Assembly: GCF_019112545.1 (NCBI RefSeq)
Contig: NW_025064894.1
Location: 586,297-650,296, forward strand
From: Guyanagaster necrorhizus
Taxonomy: Eukaryota > Basidiomycota > Agaricomycetes > Agaricales > Physalacriaceae
Direction of reading: 5' to 3'
Length of the DNA stretch: 64,000 nucleotides
Shown: one piece after another, positions 35,335 through 46,399 of the stretch
Layout: every line of letters begins with the position of its first letter
Numbering within the stretch: the stretch's first letter is position 1
Notes under the pieces: model-generated
Databases searched by the model: none
The model's input: the letters and a program-made list of their open reading frames with translations, nothing else
Told to the model about the DNA's origin: nothing
Made by a program: the position numbers and the translations under genes

Positions 35335-36530
35335 ATGAATGAGAACTATTTCTTGCGGGCACGTAGATATCACCTGGGAAACCTTGGCTCGAACTCACGT
35401 TCAATGATCAGGATCATAACACCGCTGGGTCGGAGTGGGAGCGGTACGGTTCCTTTTTGATCATCGTGACCGGCAGGCTTAGGGATATCGCACAGACTGG
35501 ATGAATTGCACAATGGAGTGAGTGAGGTGTTTCCTAGGAGGGGGATTATCATTGGCTGAAATCGAAGATCCTCGTAGGATTACCGACATTGGGTGAGATA
35601 CTATTCATTATTGCTGTAGCTGATTCGCATGAAATTACTAGTGCAGGATCCGGTGCATGGTACGCATATACGTCTACAGACCTTCTGGCTGCGAATTCCA
35701 ACGGTTTTGTCAGGGTTATCCAAGCTGCTGAAATGTTCCCTGATGCTCAGGTATTGGCTGGGGACATCAGTCCACTACCACCTCGGTTCGTCCATTTGTT
35801 CTGAGCACCCGATGAACGTCTCATTTCCCTAGTCCCTTTCCTCCGAATGTAAGCTACGAAGAGTTGGACATCATGAATCCGCTGGCAGCCATAGACGTAG
35901 CAGAAAGTTTTGACGTCGTCCATATTCGATTTGTATTCTACCATGTATGTTTGATTTTGTTCAGTCACCATGGTTCTGTTTTCTGAAATTTCCATTAGAT
36001 ACCAAAGGGGCATATCAAAGCTGGACTGAAGAATGCAACGCGGGTTCTGAAACCGGACGGATGGCTTCTGATTGAAGAATTTGGACAACGCGTTGGACAG
36101 GAAGCGAGCAAGGGACCTACGGCTACGGTTGAAGAGGTGTACATAGGTATGCTTTGATCGAAAGGGATGGATCCTATTATCGGAGAACATCTTGAAGAGC
36201 ACATGCGGGAGCTAGATTGCTATAGCGAAATGAATTCTAAGTGTGTGCGGCTTACGGTTACAACTGATGAAGAGAGAGCAGGTATTTGTGTAGCTTATTT
36301 CGTTTGTGAGTTTCTATTTCTCCGGAGCAACACCGGGAATGGGATCGCTTTCGAACGCAGTAAGAGCAACGTTCGAGAAGATCACGACGGGTAATATCGG
36401 GGAAGATTTGAAGGAAGCGGGATTGGCAGGAGAGCTGCAGAAAGCGTCGGGAGAGGAACGTCGTGATCCAGCATTTCATACTACGTGTGACTTTTGGTTC
36501 GTTTGGTTCGAAAGAAGATGTAGAGCATAA
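35335..36530 (+). pseudogene. SAM-dependent methyltransferase, arm 2 copy with nonsense codon
   Basis: Same gene as 29020-30209. Exons can be followed clearly from motif I. GAGSGAW is assembled over two introns (about 35612-35642, then 35658-35710), then VIQAAEMFPDAQVLAGDISP, an intron of 48 bp, PPNVSYEELDIMNPL up to FVFYH, an intron near 35945-35998, and then IPKGHIKAGLKNATRVLKPD. In the VYIGML-SKGMDP segment the Arg codon CGA of arm 1 is TGA, a C-to-T change at a CpG, which truncates the protein. Downstream the frame is still open to ERRCRA. The 5' third carries the same probable frameshift (near 35535-35545) as arm 1. Confidence 0.75.
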
Positions 36531-37535
36531 TTTTATGACACTATACTGAGAAAATTCTGCGGCAGACATAATTTTCCGCTCTCCTACCTGAACACCATAC
36601 GATTGTCGCAGGACACTATCACGGCTTGGGACAGGATTTCGAAAGCGAGATCCTTGTTTATCATTAGGTCAGCACGCCGATGAACATAGCATTCCGAAAA
36701 AACGTTTGACATTCGAACCAACCAGTGGGAGACGGGATTGAAGAAGTTCTAGTCGAGCGGCCAGCCCCAGAACACCAAAGGAAGTCCATTTGGCGTAGGA
36801 AGCGTTCTATTGTCCACAAGGGTCTCTTGAGTGACTTTTTCTGGATCTCCTTTCTGACTGACAGAGGAAAGAGACGCGTTCGATGCCACGGGATAACGAT
36901 CGCGCTTACGTAAACACCTGAACATGAACAGGTGACCGTGAAATAGGCTATCGCCGACATCAAGTCACTAAACGCGTCTCGGTGCCAGCCAGCCATACTT
37001 ATCTCTACGGAATACTGTCGCCTTTTCTCACCAACTTTGTATCCTATTGTGATACTTTTACGGGAATCAAGTTCAACTCTGTTCCCTCAGGGCGCATTGA
37101 GCCACGTTCTGACTTCTTCTCTAGTCGTCGCAAGCAGTTAGAGGCGCATGGCGCACAATCGTATCTCCGGGAGCATATCCCGACACTTCCCAACATGGTA
37201 TGTGAACTGGCTTCTCGCTGCCACATTCAGAGTGCTGGGCATTTGTGCAGGCGACATCCCGTTCCATCTGGTAGATATACACGACAGCAGTAGTCGCTTA
37301 GCTTATTGTGGTGTGCGTGAATCTTTCTGCGTGATTACTTTCTGACATTGAAACAACGATGCCATGAAGAGTGTGGATGCGAGCGCGCATACATTCCTCC
37401 TAAAAGGCGGAGCGCCGAGTGCTGAGCTTTTCAGGTAAGCTAGAAGGTATATCCAATAGTCAATGTCAGTGATGAGTGTCTAGACTGATCAGATATCAAA
37501 CTGTATGCTCCGATTTTGAAAGATACTAGTACAAT
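36531..37535. other. Arm 2 outer part, no gene recognised
   Basis: Counterpart of 27640-29019. ORFs are not conserved in frame between the arms. No family motif seen. Confidence 0.4.
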
Positions 37536-37539
37536 GAGC

Positions 37540-38905
37540 CCGCCATTCTCCTACCACCTTCGCGGTCGGTGGAAGCATAATACTCAAGTTCAAGTTCGAG
37601 CTTCCTTTGTCGTAGTCGCGAGAAGTTATCGGACATCGCACTCCGCGCGTTCTGGCATGGAGCCGCACACCTGAAGTTCGACCCGCCGTCGGCTCAGATT
37701 TCATCCTGATGGAACGTATAAATGGTGTTGCCCTAGAGGACCTCTGGTTCAATACTTTTATGAAGACACCGGCACCGTGATAAGGAAATGGTCTTCCTCG
37801 ATCTAGATCTTCACCAGCGGCCTTTTTCGCAGATTGGTAGTTTGTTTTTCAAGGAGGATGTTAGTCCGGAGCTGCAGAGCAGGCAGCTTTACTTGAGGGA
37901 AAGGGACAACAAGGAGCCCGCCGAAAAATATAAGATCGGACCTGTCGTTGAAAAGCAGTATTGGTACAATGGGTCTGCAGACGGAGATCGTGGGTCCCTG
38001 CAAGTCTTATAGTCTGAAGACTAATATTATATTGCAGGGCCTGCTATGGTGTCTTTTATTCAAGCCACTTGCGGTCTAGTGCTTCAGAAGGCCGAGTCTC
38101 ATGCGGCCAGCGCAGCGTCTTCTTCCCCGTCTCCTAGCTCTCTTCTAAGCGGTTCGAGGCCCTTCGACCTCCCTGAACTGCGTCGGCTATTGCAGCAGTG
38201 TATATCGATGACGCCTCACATCATTCCGCTCGAGCGTGGGCTAACAGCCCCTTATCTCATTGATCCTGATCTCTCACGGTCAAACGTAATCGTCAAGCCC
38301 TCTGGAGCGGCTAACGTTGTCCAGTACATCGACTGGCAAGGCGCTTTTTCCCTTCCTTACCTTCTGAGCACTAGGCTGCCTCAGGCTGTTCTTTATGAGG
38401 GAAAACGCATCGCTTCGCCCCACGATCCTTTCACGTTCCCGGACTTCGGACTTTCCTGTAGAACTGAAGGAGTAAGAGGACCTCAAGCGGAGACTCGCTA
38501 AGCGGCAGCGAATAATGTCGAAGGTCTTGCTGCAAAAGCTTCGTCTGCGTGGCTCTGCGCCGTTATGCTGACAGTCCGCAACTCCTGCGTCGGCTGGTCT
38601 ATAGGTTATGTGACATGTAGCCTGATATCATGGAGGATTCGAAGTTCCCTATCGACTGCCCTGTGCGGCTCACTGAGGCGGATCGGGAACGAGATCGGGA
38701 GGAGTTTGCAGCGCTGAGGTACTATACTGAGTGTAAAGGCTATTTTATAGCACAGATCCGGTGTGATCCTGATAATTGGGTTCCGAGAGACCGGGTGGAT
38801 GAGATCCGCGAGAATCGGGCTGGTGGCAGGGAGGCGTGGAGTGAGGAGAAAGCGGGTGGTACGTATCCGTTGGCGGACGAGATGTGGTCGTATCATCTGA
38901 CGTGA
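37540..38905 (+). pseudogene. APH-like phosphotransferase family gene, frameshifted
   Basis: It starts inside the outer end of arm 2. Readable parts: VGSDFILMERINGVALEDLWF, then FLDLDLHQRPFSQIGSLFF after a frame change near 37755-37785, YKIGPVVEKQYWYNG, an intron before 38040, and the large exon 38046-38440 with LTAPYLIDPDLSRSNVIVKP and NVVQYIDWQGAF (catalytic loop DxDLSRSN and the DxQG metal site). The C-terminal part 38630-38905 follows after frame breaks, with CPVRLTEADRERDREEF. The catalytic-loop exon is better preserved than in the 19.6-21 kb copy, which has a stop at the Trp after YID. In this copy the first residue of the Brenner box is Asp instead of His. Substrate unknown. Confidence 0.75.
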
Positions 38906-40391
38906 TGGGTTTTCGTGGCACGAAGAAATAAGGTATCCTCTTGTCGATTCCTTGTACTGCTACCAGCAGCCTGTGTTGACGTTCACAATACAGGTACCTT
39001 GTGTTACATCACCAATAGCCTGCCAGCTGGTCGAAATGGTACTGCATGCTTGGAAGGGCGCCACAAGACGCATACAGCCAGGATTTGGTGCTTGCGAGAG
39101 ATAGTGACGGCTATTGTCTTTGTCCCGGGCAAAGCGAGCTCGCCAGGTGGCCAGTAACTTTCACCTTACTCTTTATTACGTTCGAATCCTTTGTGCTTTC
39201 GACACCCTTCGCAGCAGGCCAGGACACTGAAGAAGGTATACTGTCTGTAGTCCTCGTTTGGACTTTGCACTGAGTGTCATCTGATATTAGAACCAATTAT
39301 CGGGACGGGATTAGAATGGACGGTGACGAGGCATACAGGGTCGTGTAGATATCTCGCAGTCATTAGCGTGGGCGTCCATAGGTATTCATCGATATAAATA
39401 TATGACTCTCCACAGGCATCCATTGCTCAAGACGGTTATGTAAATCAAGAAAAGAAAGAAAATGCATCTTACGTCATCGACATTCTTTTTTCACCATTAC
39501 CACTTCCTTTCGTGCTAGCCTCGATTTACAGCAGCTGAGAGCGAGCGTCAAGTCGAATATCGGAAAGGCGTCATAACATTTCTCCTCTCCCTGGAATGTA
39601 TCTGTATCCAGTGTCTGGTACAATGGCGGCGTGACACCATCGACAAGACAGTGCAAGCAGGGATTGACCCAGGTTCGGCGCTGGGGAATATCGTCATCGA
39701 ATTGAAAGATAGCATGCAAGTTTCTGGATCGTAGTGTAGTGTCCTTCAAGGCATATATCGACACTGATTTCAACGAGTCCCTGGGGCACATACCTGAGGA
39801 CGGACATAATCGTTCGTATCTCTCTACTCTTTTGACTGCGTCTAGCTCAAGATACCATTATCAAGCTCGCTCGTGTCTCTTCTGTCCGGCGACGAACGAT
39901 TGCCGGTTGGTTGCGTCCAAGGCCCTATTTGTGAGTATGGTTGCGGCCTGTTACACCCGGGCCTGATTCAACCTTGTATTCTGGTACCACAGGCACCCGC
40001 CTATTTAGCGTACTAGTACATTGCACGCCAGTCCCCGATTACCTTCCGCAAGTCTACAATCAACGGACTGGGTCATCTCTCTTCCGGTTGCTGCATACCT
40101 AAAAATCCCGGGATTGGGCGGTCTCTCACAGGCCATGAAGTCAGTCTGCATCTCCAGTCAATTGGGATGGCCACACTAGTTGACTTTGCTGACTGGCCTT
40201 TATCGTTATCCTTAACGCCGCGTTCCCCTGTCGCTTACCATCATCTCTTATTCAGCCTGTCCTTGTATCGGAACAGGCAAACCAATGTCCGGCTGATGGT
40301 GATTCGAATGGATCAATAAGCATTCAGTTACCGCTCTTATTCAGCGAATCCAAAGCTATAAAAGCCGTTGTGTTATTTCCTTCTATCGACA
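38906..40391. other. Intergenic between APH-like gene and OYE2
   Basis: A minus-strand ORF at 39474-39791 (105 codons) has no recognisable motif. Its plus-strand overlaps are equally open. I do not call a gene. A C/T-rich stretch precedes the OYE2 start. Confidence 0.4.
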
Positions 40392-41609
40392 ATGGCAGAC
40401 TCAAAGCTCTTTCAGCCCATCAAAATCGGCGATCTCCCTCTAAACCACCGCATCGTCCTCGCACCGTTGACGCGATACAAGTCATCGGAGAAAGGCCATG
40501 TCCCGTATGCATCTATTATGAAGGAGTACTACTCGCAGAGGGGCAGCGATCCGGGCACCCTTCTGATCACGGAGGCAACCTTTATCGCACAAAAGGCTGG
40601 GGGATACAAGTACGTCCCGGGCCTATGGACGCAGGAGCAGCTAGACGCGTGGAAGGAAGTACGTAGCACCGCCGTTCTCCAAACCTTATCTCACCGCCAA
40701 TCAACCAGGTAACCGATGCCGTCCACGCCAAAGGCAGCTTCATTTTCTGCCAACTGTGGGCTTTGGGACGAGCCGCCGACTATTCCCACCTCAAAGACGA
40801 GGACCCTTCCCTCGAACTCGTCGCTCCCTCCGCTATCAAACTCTCCGACTCCTCCGAGACTCCCCGCCCGCTGACTCTCGACGAGATCCACGAGTACCCC
40901 AAACTCTACGCACAAGCAGCCGCCAACGCCGTGTTCAAAGCTGGTTTCGATGGCGTCGAGATCCACGGTGCGAACGGGTACCTCATCGACCAGTTCCTCC
41001 AGGATGTATCCAACAAGCGCACGGACGCCTACGGAGGGAGCATCGAGAACCGCGCGCGGTTCGCACTCGAAGTCATCGACGCCGTCGTCAGCGCCGTCGG
41101 AGCCCATCGTACGTCCATCCGGCTGAGCCCATGGTCGAACTTCCAGGACATGCGCATGGACGACCCTATCCCGACGTTTTCGTACCTCGTGACGAAGATC
41201 GGGCAGCGCCATCCGGATTTGGCGTACGTGCATGTTGTGGAGCCGAGGGTGTCGGGGAACTGGACGAGGGATGCGCGAAAGGGTGAGTCGAATGATTTTA
41301 TAAGGGAGTTGTGGGCGCCGAGGCCGTTGGTGTCGGCTGGGGGGTATACGAGGGAGGGGGCGATGGAGGTTGCGGATGGGAAGGGGGAACTTGTGGCGTT
41401 TGGGAGGTACTTTATTTCAAATGTAGGTTTTTTTTGTTTTTTCGTTTGTTTGGGGGATGGGAAAGGTCTGATGTGTGTTTTTTTAGCCTGATCTTCCGGT
41501 GAGGTTGAAGAAGAATATACCGTTTACGCCGTATGATAGGTCCAAGTTTTATTTACGCGGAGAGGTTGCTGAGGGGTATACGGGTTATCCGTTTGCTTCT
41601 GAGGAGTAG
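40392..41609 (+). CDS. Old yellow enzyme-type NADH:flavin oxidoreductase, copy 2
   Basis: OYE-family FMN ene-reductase, 367 residues, three exons: 40392-40658, 40709-41422 and 41487-41609. All phases close and the introns are 50 and 64 bp. Start Met 40392 is chosen because it aligns with copy 1 (KLFQPIKIGDLPLNHRIVLA); an upstream in-frame Met would add eight residues not shared. HGAN (His175, Asn178) and Tyr180 are present, as are QLWALGRAA and YGGSIENRARF. It ends with the family C-terminus (RGEVAEGYTGYPFASEE). The second exon has very high GC at third positions in its first half, unlike copy 1, so the two have had different histories. Probable cytosolic enzyme; substrate not predictable. 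Confidence 0.93.
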
Positions 41610-42078
41610 AGAGCGTTGTCGTAGATGGGGATATGGGCATGCTTCTTGTGTGGATGTATGAATGGCATTTTTCGTTTGTTGTTGGAGGGGATAAATGCTC
41701 GGACACTGACATCTCAGCGCAAGGCTTACACAAAAGTCCTCTTCATCGAGCCTGGCTACATCTCGTCGGGGACTCTCGATGCGTGTTTGATAGAGATGGT
41801 GGTAAGAGGAAGAAATTGGTTGGAACTAGATGAAATCACCGGTTCACGTCCAGTCCTGACACGTAGCTTTCCGACCGCCACCTCGGGACACTCGAGAGAG
41901 CGAGGTTGAAATAAGAACTGTCCGACCGACTGACGTTCCTTTTTCCCAAGACATTGACATTCCCATCTCGACTTTAAATACATATAAAAGCTTACTGATG
42001 CCTTCCCGTCCCGTTTCTGTATGAGATACCACAGTTTAAGCTGGTAAAAAGAGAATCAGACATACAGGGGATGCCACC
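41610..42078. other. Intergenic, 3' flank of OYE2
   Basis: Short overlapping ORFs only; no motif recognised. Confidence 0.4.
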
Positions 42079-42152
42079 TGGCCAACGTGGGGATCGAACC
42101 CAAGACCTTCGCGTTATTAGCACGACGCTCTAACCAACTGAGCTAGTCAGCC
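42079..42152 (-). tRNA. tRNA-Ile(AAT)
   Basis: A 74-nt cloverleaf on the minus strand. Acceptor GGCTGAC pairs with GTTGGCC (two wobbles), discriminator A. D arm is TAGCTCAGTTGGTTAGAGC, anticodon stem TCGTG/CGCGA, loop CTAATAA giving anticodon AAT, and the T loop is TTCGATC. No intron. Confidence 0.93.
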
Positions 42153-42159
42153 GTATTTT

Positions 42160-43100
42160 TGGTTGCTATCAAATATCTATATGATAGAAAGAAGCGATCA
42201 TTTAAACATCTCAATAAAAGGATCATAATCCTGAACAGAAACAGAGATGATTTCCTCTCATTCCACATTTATCAAATTCAGTGTATCACCACAGAGTAAT
42301 ATCAGATTATCTTTATAAGCAAGTCATAATTGCTGGTCTGAATCTTTGTGCACTTTCAGCAAGCTTCAAGCTAGAATGAAGTGAGGAGCTCTGAACATTT
42401 GAGGCTATAGTAAGGAGGCAGATACATTGCATATCCTCATATGTAACAGCAGTATAAATATCATTGAGATGATTACTCTCTAAACAATTACAGCATTTGG
42501 TCAAAGATTTCTCCTGTCTGCAAGTGTCAGACTATATTAGCTAGGTTGGCCTCTGTCTCCTGTTCCATCTCTTTCAAAATCTAATGTGACATTTATTGGT
42601 CATCCAAACTCAGGCTATAGTGTAGGCACCATTGAAGTCTGATCTAGTCAATGCTGAGCTCTATGTGGCTCTCATGAAGATCCTGCTTTTTGAGGAACTC
42701 TTTCTCTCTCACTATGACCATGCCTTATCCATCTTCCAACTGGCAAAAGACCCTTCCCTGTGCAAGACTTGTCCTTTCATGCTGGAGTACATCTTCAGTC
42801 TCTCTGCCATCATACAGAAATGTCAGACTCATTTTGGTGGGGATGTATACAAAGCTGTAGGAGGTTCTATTACAATGAAGTCCTCTCTGTTGGAGGAGGT
42901 TTCATCACTAGTATTTCAGGGGCTGGATCAATTCATAATAGATAGGTTAGGTGTGCAACTGGACACCAGTAATGCACTTGGACAGGTGGGCAAAGAGGTT
43001 GTATTCATTGCATTTCTTGACTGGGTCATTGATGATTCAGCTCATGTTTTGGATGAGATGCCCAATCTGATAAGGCAGGCATTACGGATACAAATCTTTT
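42160..43100. repeat. AT-rich, nearly CpG-free block beside tRNA-Ile
   Basis: Composition changes just after the tRNA gene and returns to host-like at about 43100. Between about 42200 and 43080 I read essentially no CG dinucleotides, as in the old retroelements at 8-19.5 kb. This suggests a methylated repeat or repeat-derived insert, although I see no LTR or transposase motif. Confidence 0.55.
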
Positions 43101-43102
43101 GA
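42632..43102 (+). CDS. Orphan ORF in the CpG-poor block (156 codons)
   Basis: I do not recognise this protein. It is a long uninterrupted frame for such an eroded block: hydrophobic/Leu-rich, with SLLEEVSSLVFQGLDQFIID and a C-terminal FLDWVIDDSAHVLDEMPNL helix-like segment, and 6 Cys/Trp in total. No signal peptide. The Met at 42632 is the first in frame; the true protein could start further upstream if introns exist. It may be part of an unclassified repeat. Lack of stops in an otherwise decayed block argues for either recent selection or chance. Confidence 0.4.
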   Translation: MKSDLVNAELYVALMKILLFEELFLSHYDHALSIFQLAKDPSLCKTCPFMLEYIFSLSAIIQKCQTHFGGDVYKAVGGSITMKSSLLEEVSSLVFQGLDQFIIDRLGVQLDTSNALGQVGKEVVFIAFLDWVIDDSAHVLDEMPNLIRQALRIQIF

Positions 43103-43357
43103 TATTTGCATTCTCTTTTGGCTATGGTCTTTGTTCATTAATGGTCATAGCGTTGGGGATTTGTCACCCTTGTGAAAAGCGCAGGACTTAGCTAGCATTT
43201 CCTCTATTTGGAGATATCCGTTGTTTACACATATCTGTATGTCGAAGCAGTCTTACGAAATATATTCTCTCGATACCATCGAGCCAGAATCTCATGAAAT
43301 CACCAAAATATCAATGTTAATTAGAAACAACTCAAAAACAAATCATGTAGTCCATAT

Positions 43358-43879
43358 TTAGGCTGCCACATTGATGGGAGTGCAGCCCAGAGCAACAACG
43401 CCGTTCTTCGAAGTGGAAGGTCAGTCTACATCCCCATTCTCCGAAGACGTTAGCACTCACGAAGCTGTTGTTCTCGCAGCACACCGGTTGGTTAGAGCAA
43501 GAGGTGGTGCCGAGACCAATCACCGTGATGGGGTCGCAGGTGAGACCACTGTTGAGGCAATTTAATAAAATTTCCACGAAACAAAAGTAGAACTTACACA
43601 TTGGCGGTGATATCACCAATAGGAACTCCCACAAGACCAAGTGCATTCTGGGCGGCCTCGGATTTGGGCTATGATATACTATTGTGAGTATAGATCCTTC
43701 AGTGTCGAGGATAGAGAAAAGCTCACGTCCTGAACGGACTTGCAGCACTGGGCTGAACCGGTGTTGCACATCCCGCCGGTAACGTTCGTGTTGGTCTCTT
43801 GCTTCGGGACGGCACTGCTAGCCACGAGGAGAGGCAGAGCTAGAATAGCGAGAGAGAAGGCTGAGATGCGAGCGAACAT
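43358..43879 (-). CDS. Class I hydrophobin
   Basis: Small secreted amphipathic protein that self-assembles at hydrophobic/hydrophilic interfaces on hyphae and fruiting tissue. Four exons (43727-43879, 43598-43668, 43461-43548, 43358-43405) give 119 residues; all introns are 49-58 bp with GT-AG ends. Residues 1 to about 22 are a signal peptide (hydrophobic [16 protein letters not shown]). Eight Cys in the hydrophobin order, C-CC-C-C-CC-C, at positions 38, 45, 46, 79, 92, 98, 99, 112. The 32-residue spacing between the first doublet and the next Cys, and the [10 protein letters not shown] segment, are typical of class I. Cys-Asn after C99 and the GCTPINV ending are also family-typical. No neighbour suggests a cluster. 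It should be functional. Confidence 0.95.
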
Positions 43880-44477
43880 TATTGTGAAGCTGCGAGTTGA
43901 GAATCTTTCCTCGACTTGTTGTGTCTTTTATACCATTTTTATCGTGCGGACATAATGAATTTCGCTTCTAAAAATAGTCGGCTACGTGACAGACTGCCTG
44001 ATTGAATTAACGAGATGCAGGAAATTACGAGAGCGTAAGACTTCCATGATTGCTCTCGTACTTGGTGGAGATAAGTTTTCGCGATCGTTGCAAGATCGAA
44101 CCATGTCACTGTCAGTGCAAACGTGAATAAAATGTGAAGGCGAAAATTGAGAGATATTTAGGCAAGAATGTGGCTGTTTTGCCAAGACTTTTATCTGTGG
44201 AACGTGCAAGCCTTGAGCGATGTCGTAAATTGACTCCATCATTCCGATTGAAGTCGACCAGAGATCGAGCCGTTAGAGTTTCGGCATTTAGTCGGCACGC
44301 CGACGATCAATACCACGTGCAAGCATAGTTGGTTCTGAGTTGACAACGCGTCAGCAATACTAGCATGTTCAGGCTCTATTCTACAGCGGCTTTAGGTAAT
44401 CTCGCCTTGCGCGGTTGCTCATCTTTGTGCTCACTTTTCCGGTATTGGCGTGTCTATCGCGCTGCACCTGTCAACCA

Positions 44478-45993
44478 GGTATGGGATCTTCCTGCCAGAG
44501 GTGTTCCTTTTGTCCCCCCCCCCCCGAGCCTCTAGCCCCTCCGACGGACCTTCCCCGTACCCTTGGAGAATGGAGAAAGAAGTTTGTAATTACTGATGAC
44601 GACGTTCCCTATTACGATATATGAAAACTTCCTTTTCTCATTCAATTCTTTCATGAACGCGGTCTTGATTTGTGGATTCCCGTTAATGAGTGTGAGCTTT
44701 CAGCACCAAACGGTAATCCTCGTCTTCGTGACTATACATATCTTTCTGACTATCCGGGTCAACCGACAAGATTCTACGGATTAGAGGTGTGCCGAAATTC
44801 CGTCGTATCTTTACATAGACTGATTCCGTTCAGCAAGACTCATTTCGAGGAAGAAGCCATGCCCTTCCCGTCTTTCAGGAACTCAAGCACGAAGGACTCA
44901 CATTCGTTGTATTTCCTAAGATGTGGTCGGCCTACAGGCTTTCGTAGTTCTATGACCTGGGAGAGATTCTTGATTTCGTTCTTCAGGTTTCTGAGGTGTC
45001 ATAAAGCATCCTGTTATACGACGAACACTCATAACATCTATATAGGGCTTGGCTTTCTGCCATGAGAGACTTGTTGCCCATCTGGTTCGTACTATGATCT
45101 TGTTTCTATCTTCGCATGAGTACCAGCATGAATATTTTAGGACGTCTCTTATGACAACATCCTTGTTAACTTTGCTGGGGCCAACAATTCCCCAAAGACT
45201 TCCGCTTTTGGGAGCAAGCAGCTCCTCTCAGATTCCAATTTTCCAGTCCGCTATTATATGAACGATTTTGAGCACGCTGCAGTCTTCTCCGAGGATTCCA
45301 AGCCATCCGAACGGACAATAACCGGGCTTCCAAATGCACGCTGGAACGGCAAAAAGGAATATTTTACACGACGTGTCCTGCCCGAAATGGGAAATGCGGA
45401 GCCATATTGCCCATTCCGAGCTGACGTGTGGTCCCTTGGTGGCGTCTTTCAAAGGTGCCTTGGAGAGCATCTCCTTCAATTTTCGAAGAAGGTATGAATA
45501 ATTTGTCAGGTAATGGACTTTCTACCACTCAACGTCCCTTAGCATATGGTCGAACCTAAGCTGTGGGATGATGAAGTGGAGGTAGGTGATCCTTTGTTGT
45601 TGACCGATGTCTGGCTTGTTTGAACATAACTTTCCAGCTACATCGCATGGTAAGACACGTTCTGCTAAAAAAAAAAAAGAAATTACCCATGTAACCTAAC
45701 AGCACGATAGCTTCTAGTGTTAAGAGATACAGACCAAGTTTTGAAAAATTTCTATGATATTCCAAGTTGCTTCCTGACCTTGACCTTTGTAGACCATCAA
45801 AACGAAAGCCGCCAGTACGGCCCTTCTTCTCATCATTTTATTCAAGTAAATGAGTCAGGAGATTCCTACTCAACGCCCACTCATGACGGAAGTATATGAA
45901 ACACTGAAAACCATCATTCGCGAGACTGACCAGGCAGCCCAAGAGCATGACATCGGCATTTATCTTCCACGAGACGATACCCCGACGTCATGA
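44478..45993 (+). pseudogene. Fungal protein kinase-like gene (decayed)
   Basis: It resembles the Agaricomycete family of divergent kinase-like proteins. Order on the plus strand: PRTLGEWRKKFVITDDDVPY, ERGLDLWIPVNECELSAPNG, YLSDYPGQPTRFYGLE, then FQELKHEGLTFVVFPKMW. A stop TAG follows where the family has Trp (before FYDLGEILDFV). Then come the substrate-lobe pieces: NDFEHAAVFSEDSKPSERTI, NARWNGKKEYF, EPYCPFRADVWSLGG, and the C-terminal QRPLMTEVYETLKTIIRETD ending at the TGA at 45991-45993. The N-lobe lacks a clear VAIK lysine motif, the catalytic HRD segment is disrupted, and frames change several times. The glycine loop is not evident, so even the family may be a pseudokinase. Confidence 0.7.
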
Positions 45994-46109
45994 TTATATT
46001 ACATCCTTCTGTATAAAGCAAAATCTAGGGTGCATGTACCTGCTCTAATACCGTGACTCGTGAGAAGGGATATCGCGGGATTAGCAAGCCGGGCAGCCTA
46101 CACGGGTCC

Positions 46110-46370
46110 TCACCGCTTAGGGGAACCGATCAGTAAAGGACCTAAGGACTGAATAATTTGTTCGTCCGTCAGTCTGGAATCAATCCTTGCCGGTTCTGGA
46201 ACTTCCACAAAGTCAACCGACACGCCGTTTCTTCTATCCAAGCCAGACCAACTTCCGCCTTCCTCCCAAACCTTGTAAACAACAGTGTACAGAATGAAGT
46301 TTTCAATGGTGAGGGTACAAAACGAGAGCGGGATGTGACCTATCGGTACATTCGGCCCCAAATACATCAC
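46110..46370 (-). CDS. Hypothetical small ORF or 3' exon
   Basis: 86 codons, protein not recognised. The C-terminal half (VDFVEVPEPARIDSRLTDEQ) looks like real acidic coding sequence and the ORF could be the last exon of a minus-strand gene whose upstream exons I cannot place in 46.4-47.0 kb. The plus-strand shadow is almost equally long, so coding status is uncertain. Confidence 0.25.
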   Translation of the reverse strand: MMYLGPNVPIGHIPLSFCTLTIENFILYTVVYKVWEEGGSWSGLDRRNGVSVDFVEVPEPARIDSRLTDEQIIQSLGPLLIGSPKR

Positions 46371-46399
46371 TGACAGACGCGTCGATGCATTCTCCGATA

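Larger units (their letters stand above)
34055..37612 (-). repeat. Inverted repeat arm 2
   Basis: Reverse complement of arm 1 (27560-31344). The inner boundary is near 34055, where the GCTCTACACG segment matches the inner end of arm 1. The outer boundary runs into the 5' part of the APH-like gene. The spacer between the arms is about 2.7 kb. Confidence 0.9.

Noticed and set aside
40691..41233. 180-codon minus-strand ORF over OYE2
   Set aside because: GC-rich antisense shadow of OYE2 exon 2; low-complexity Val/Asp/Gly composition.
44512..44525. Run of C in the kinase-like gene considered as a programmed frameshift site
   Set aside because: The gene is already broken elsewhere; the run encodes a proline tract and may be a sequencing artefact.
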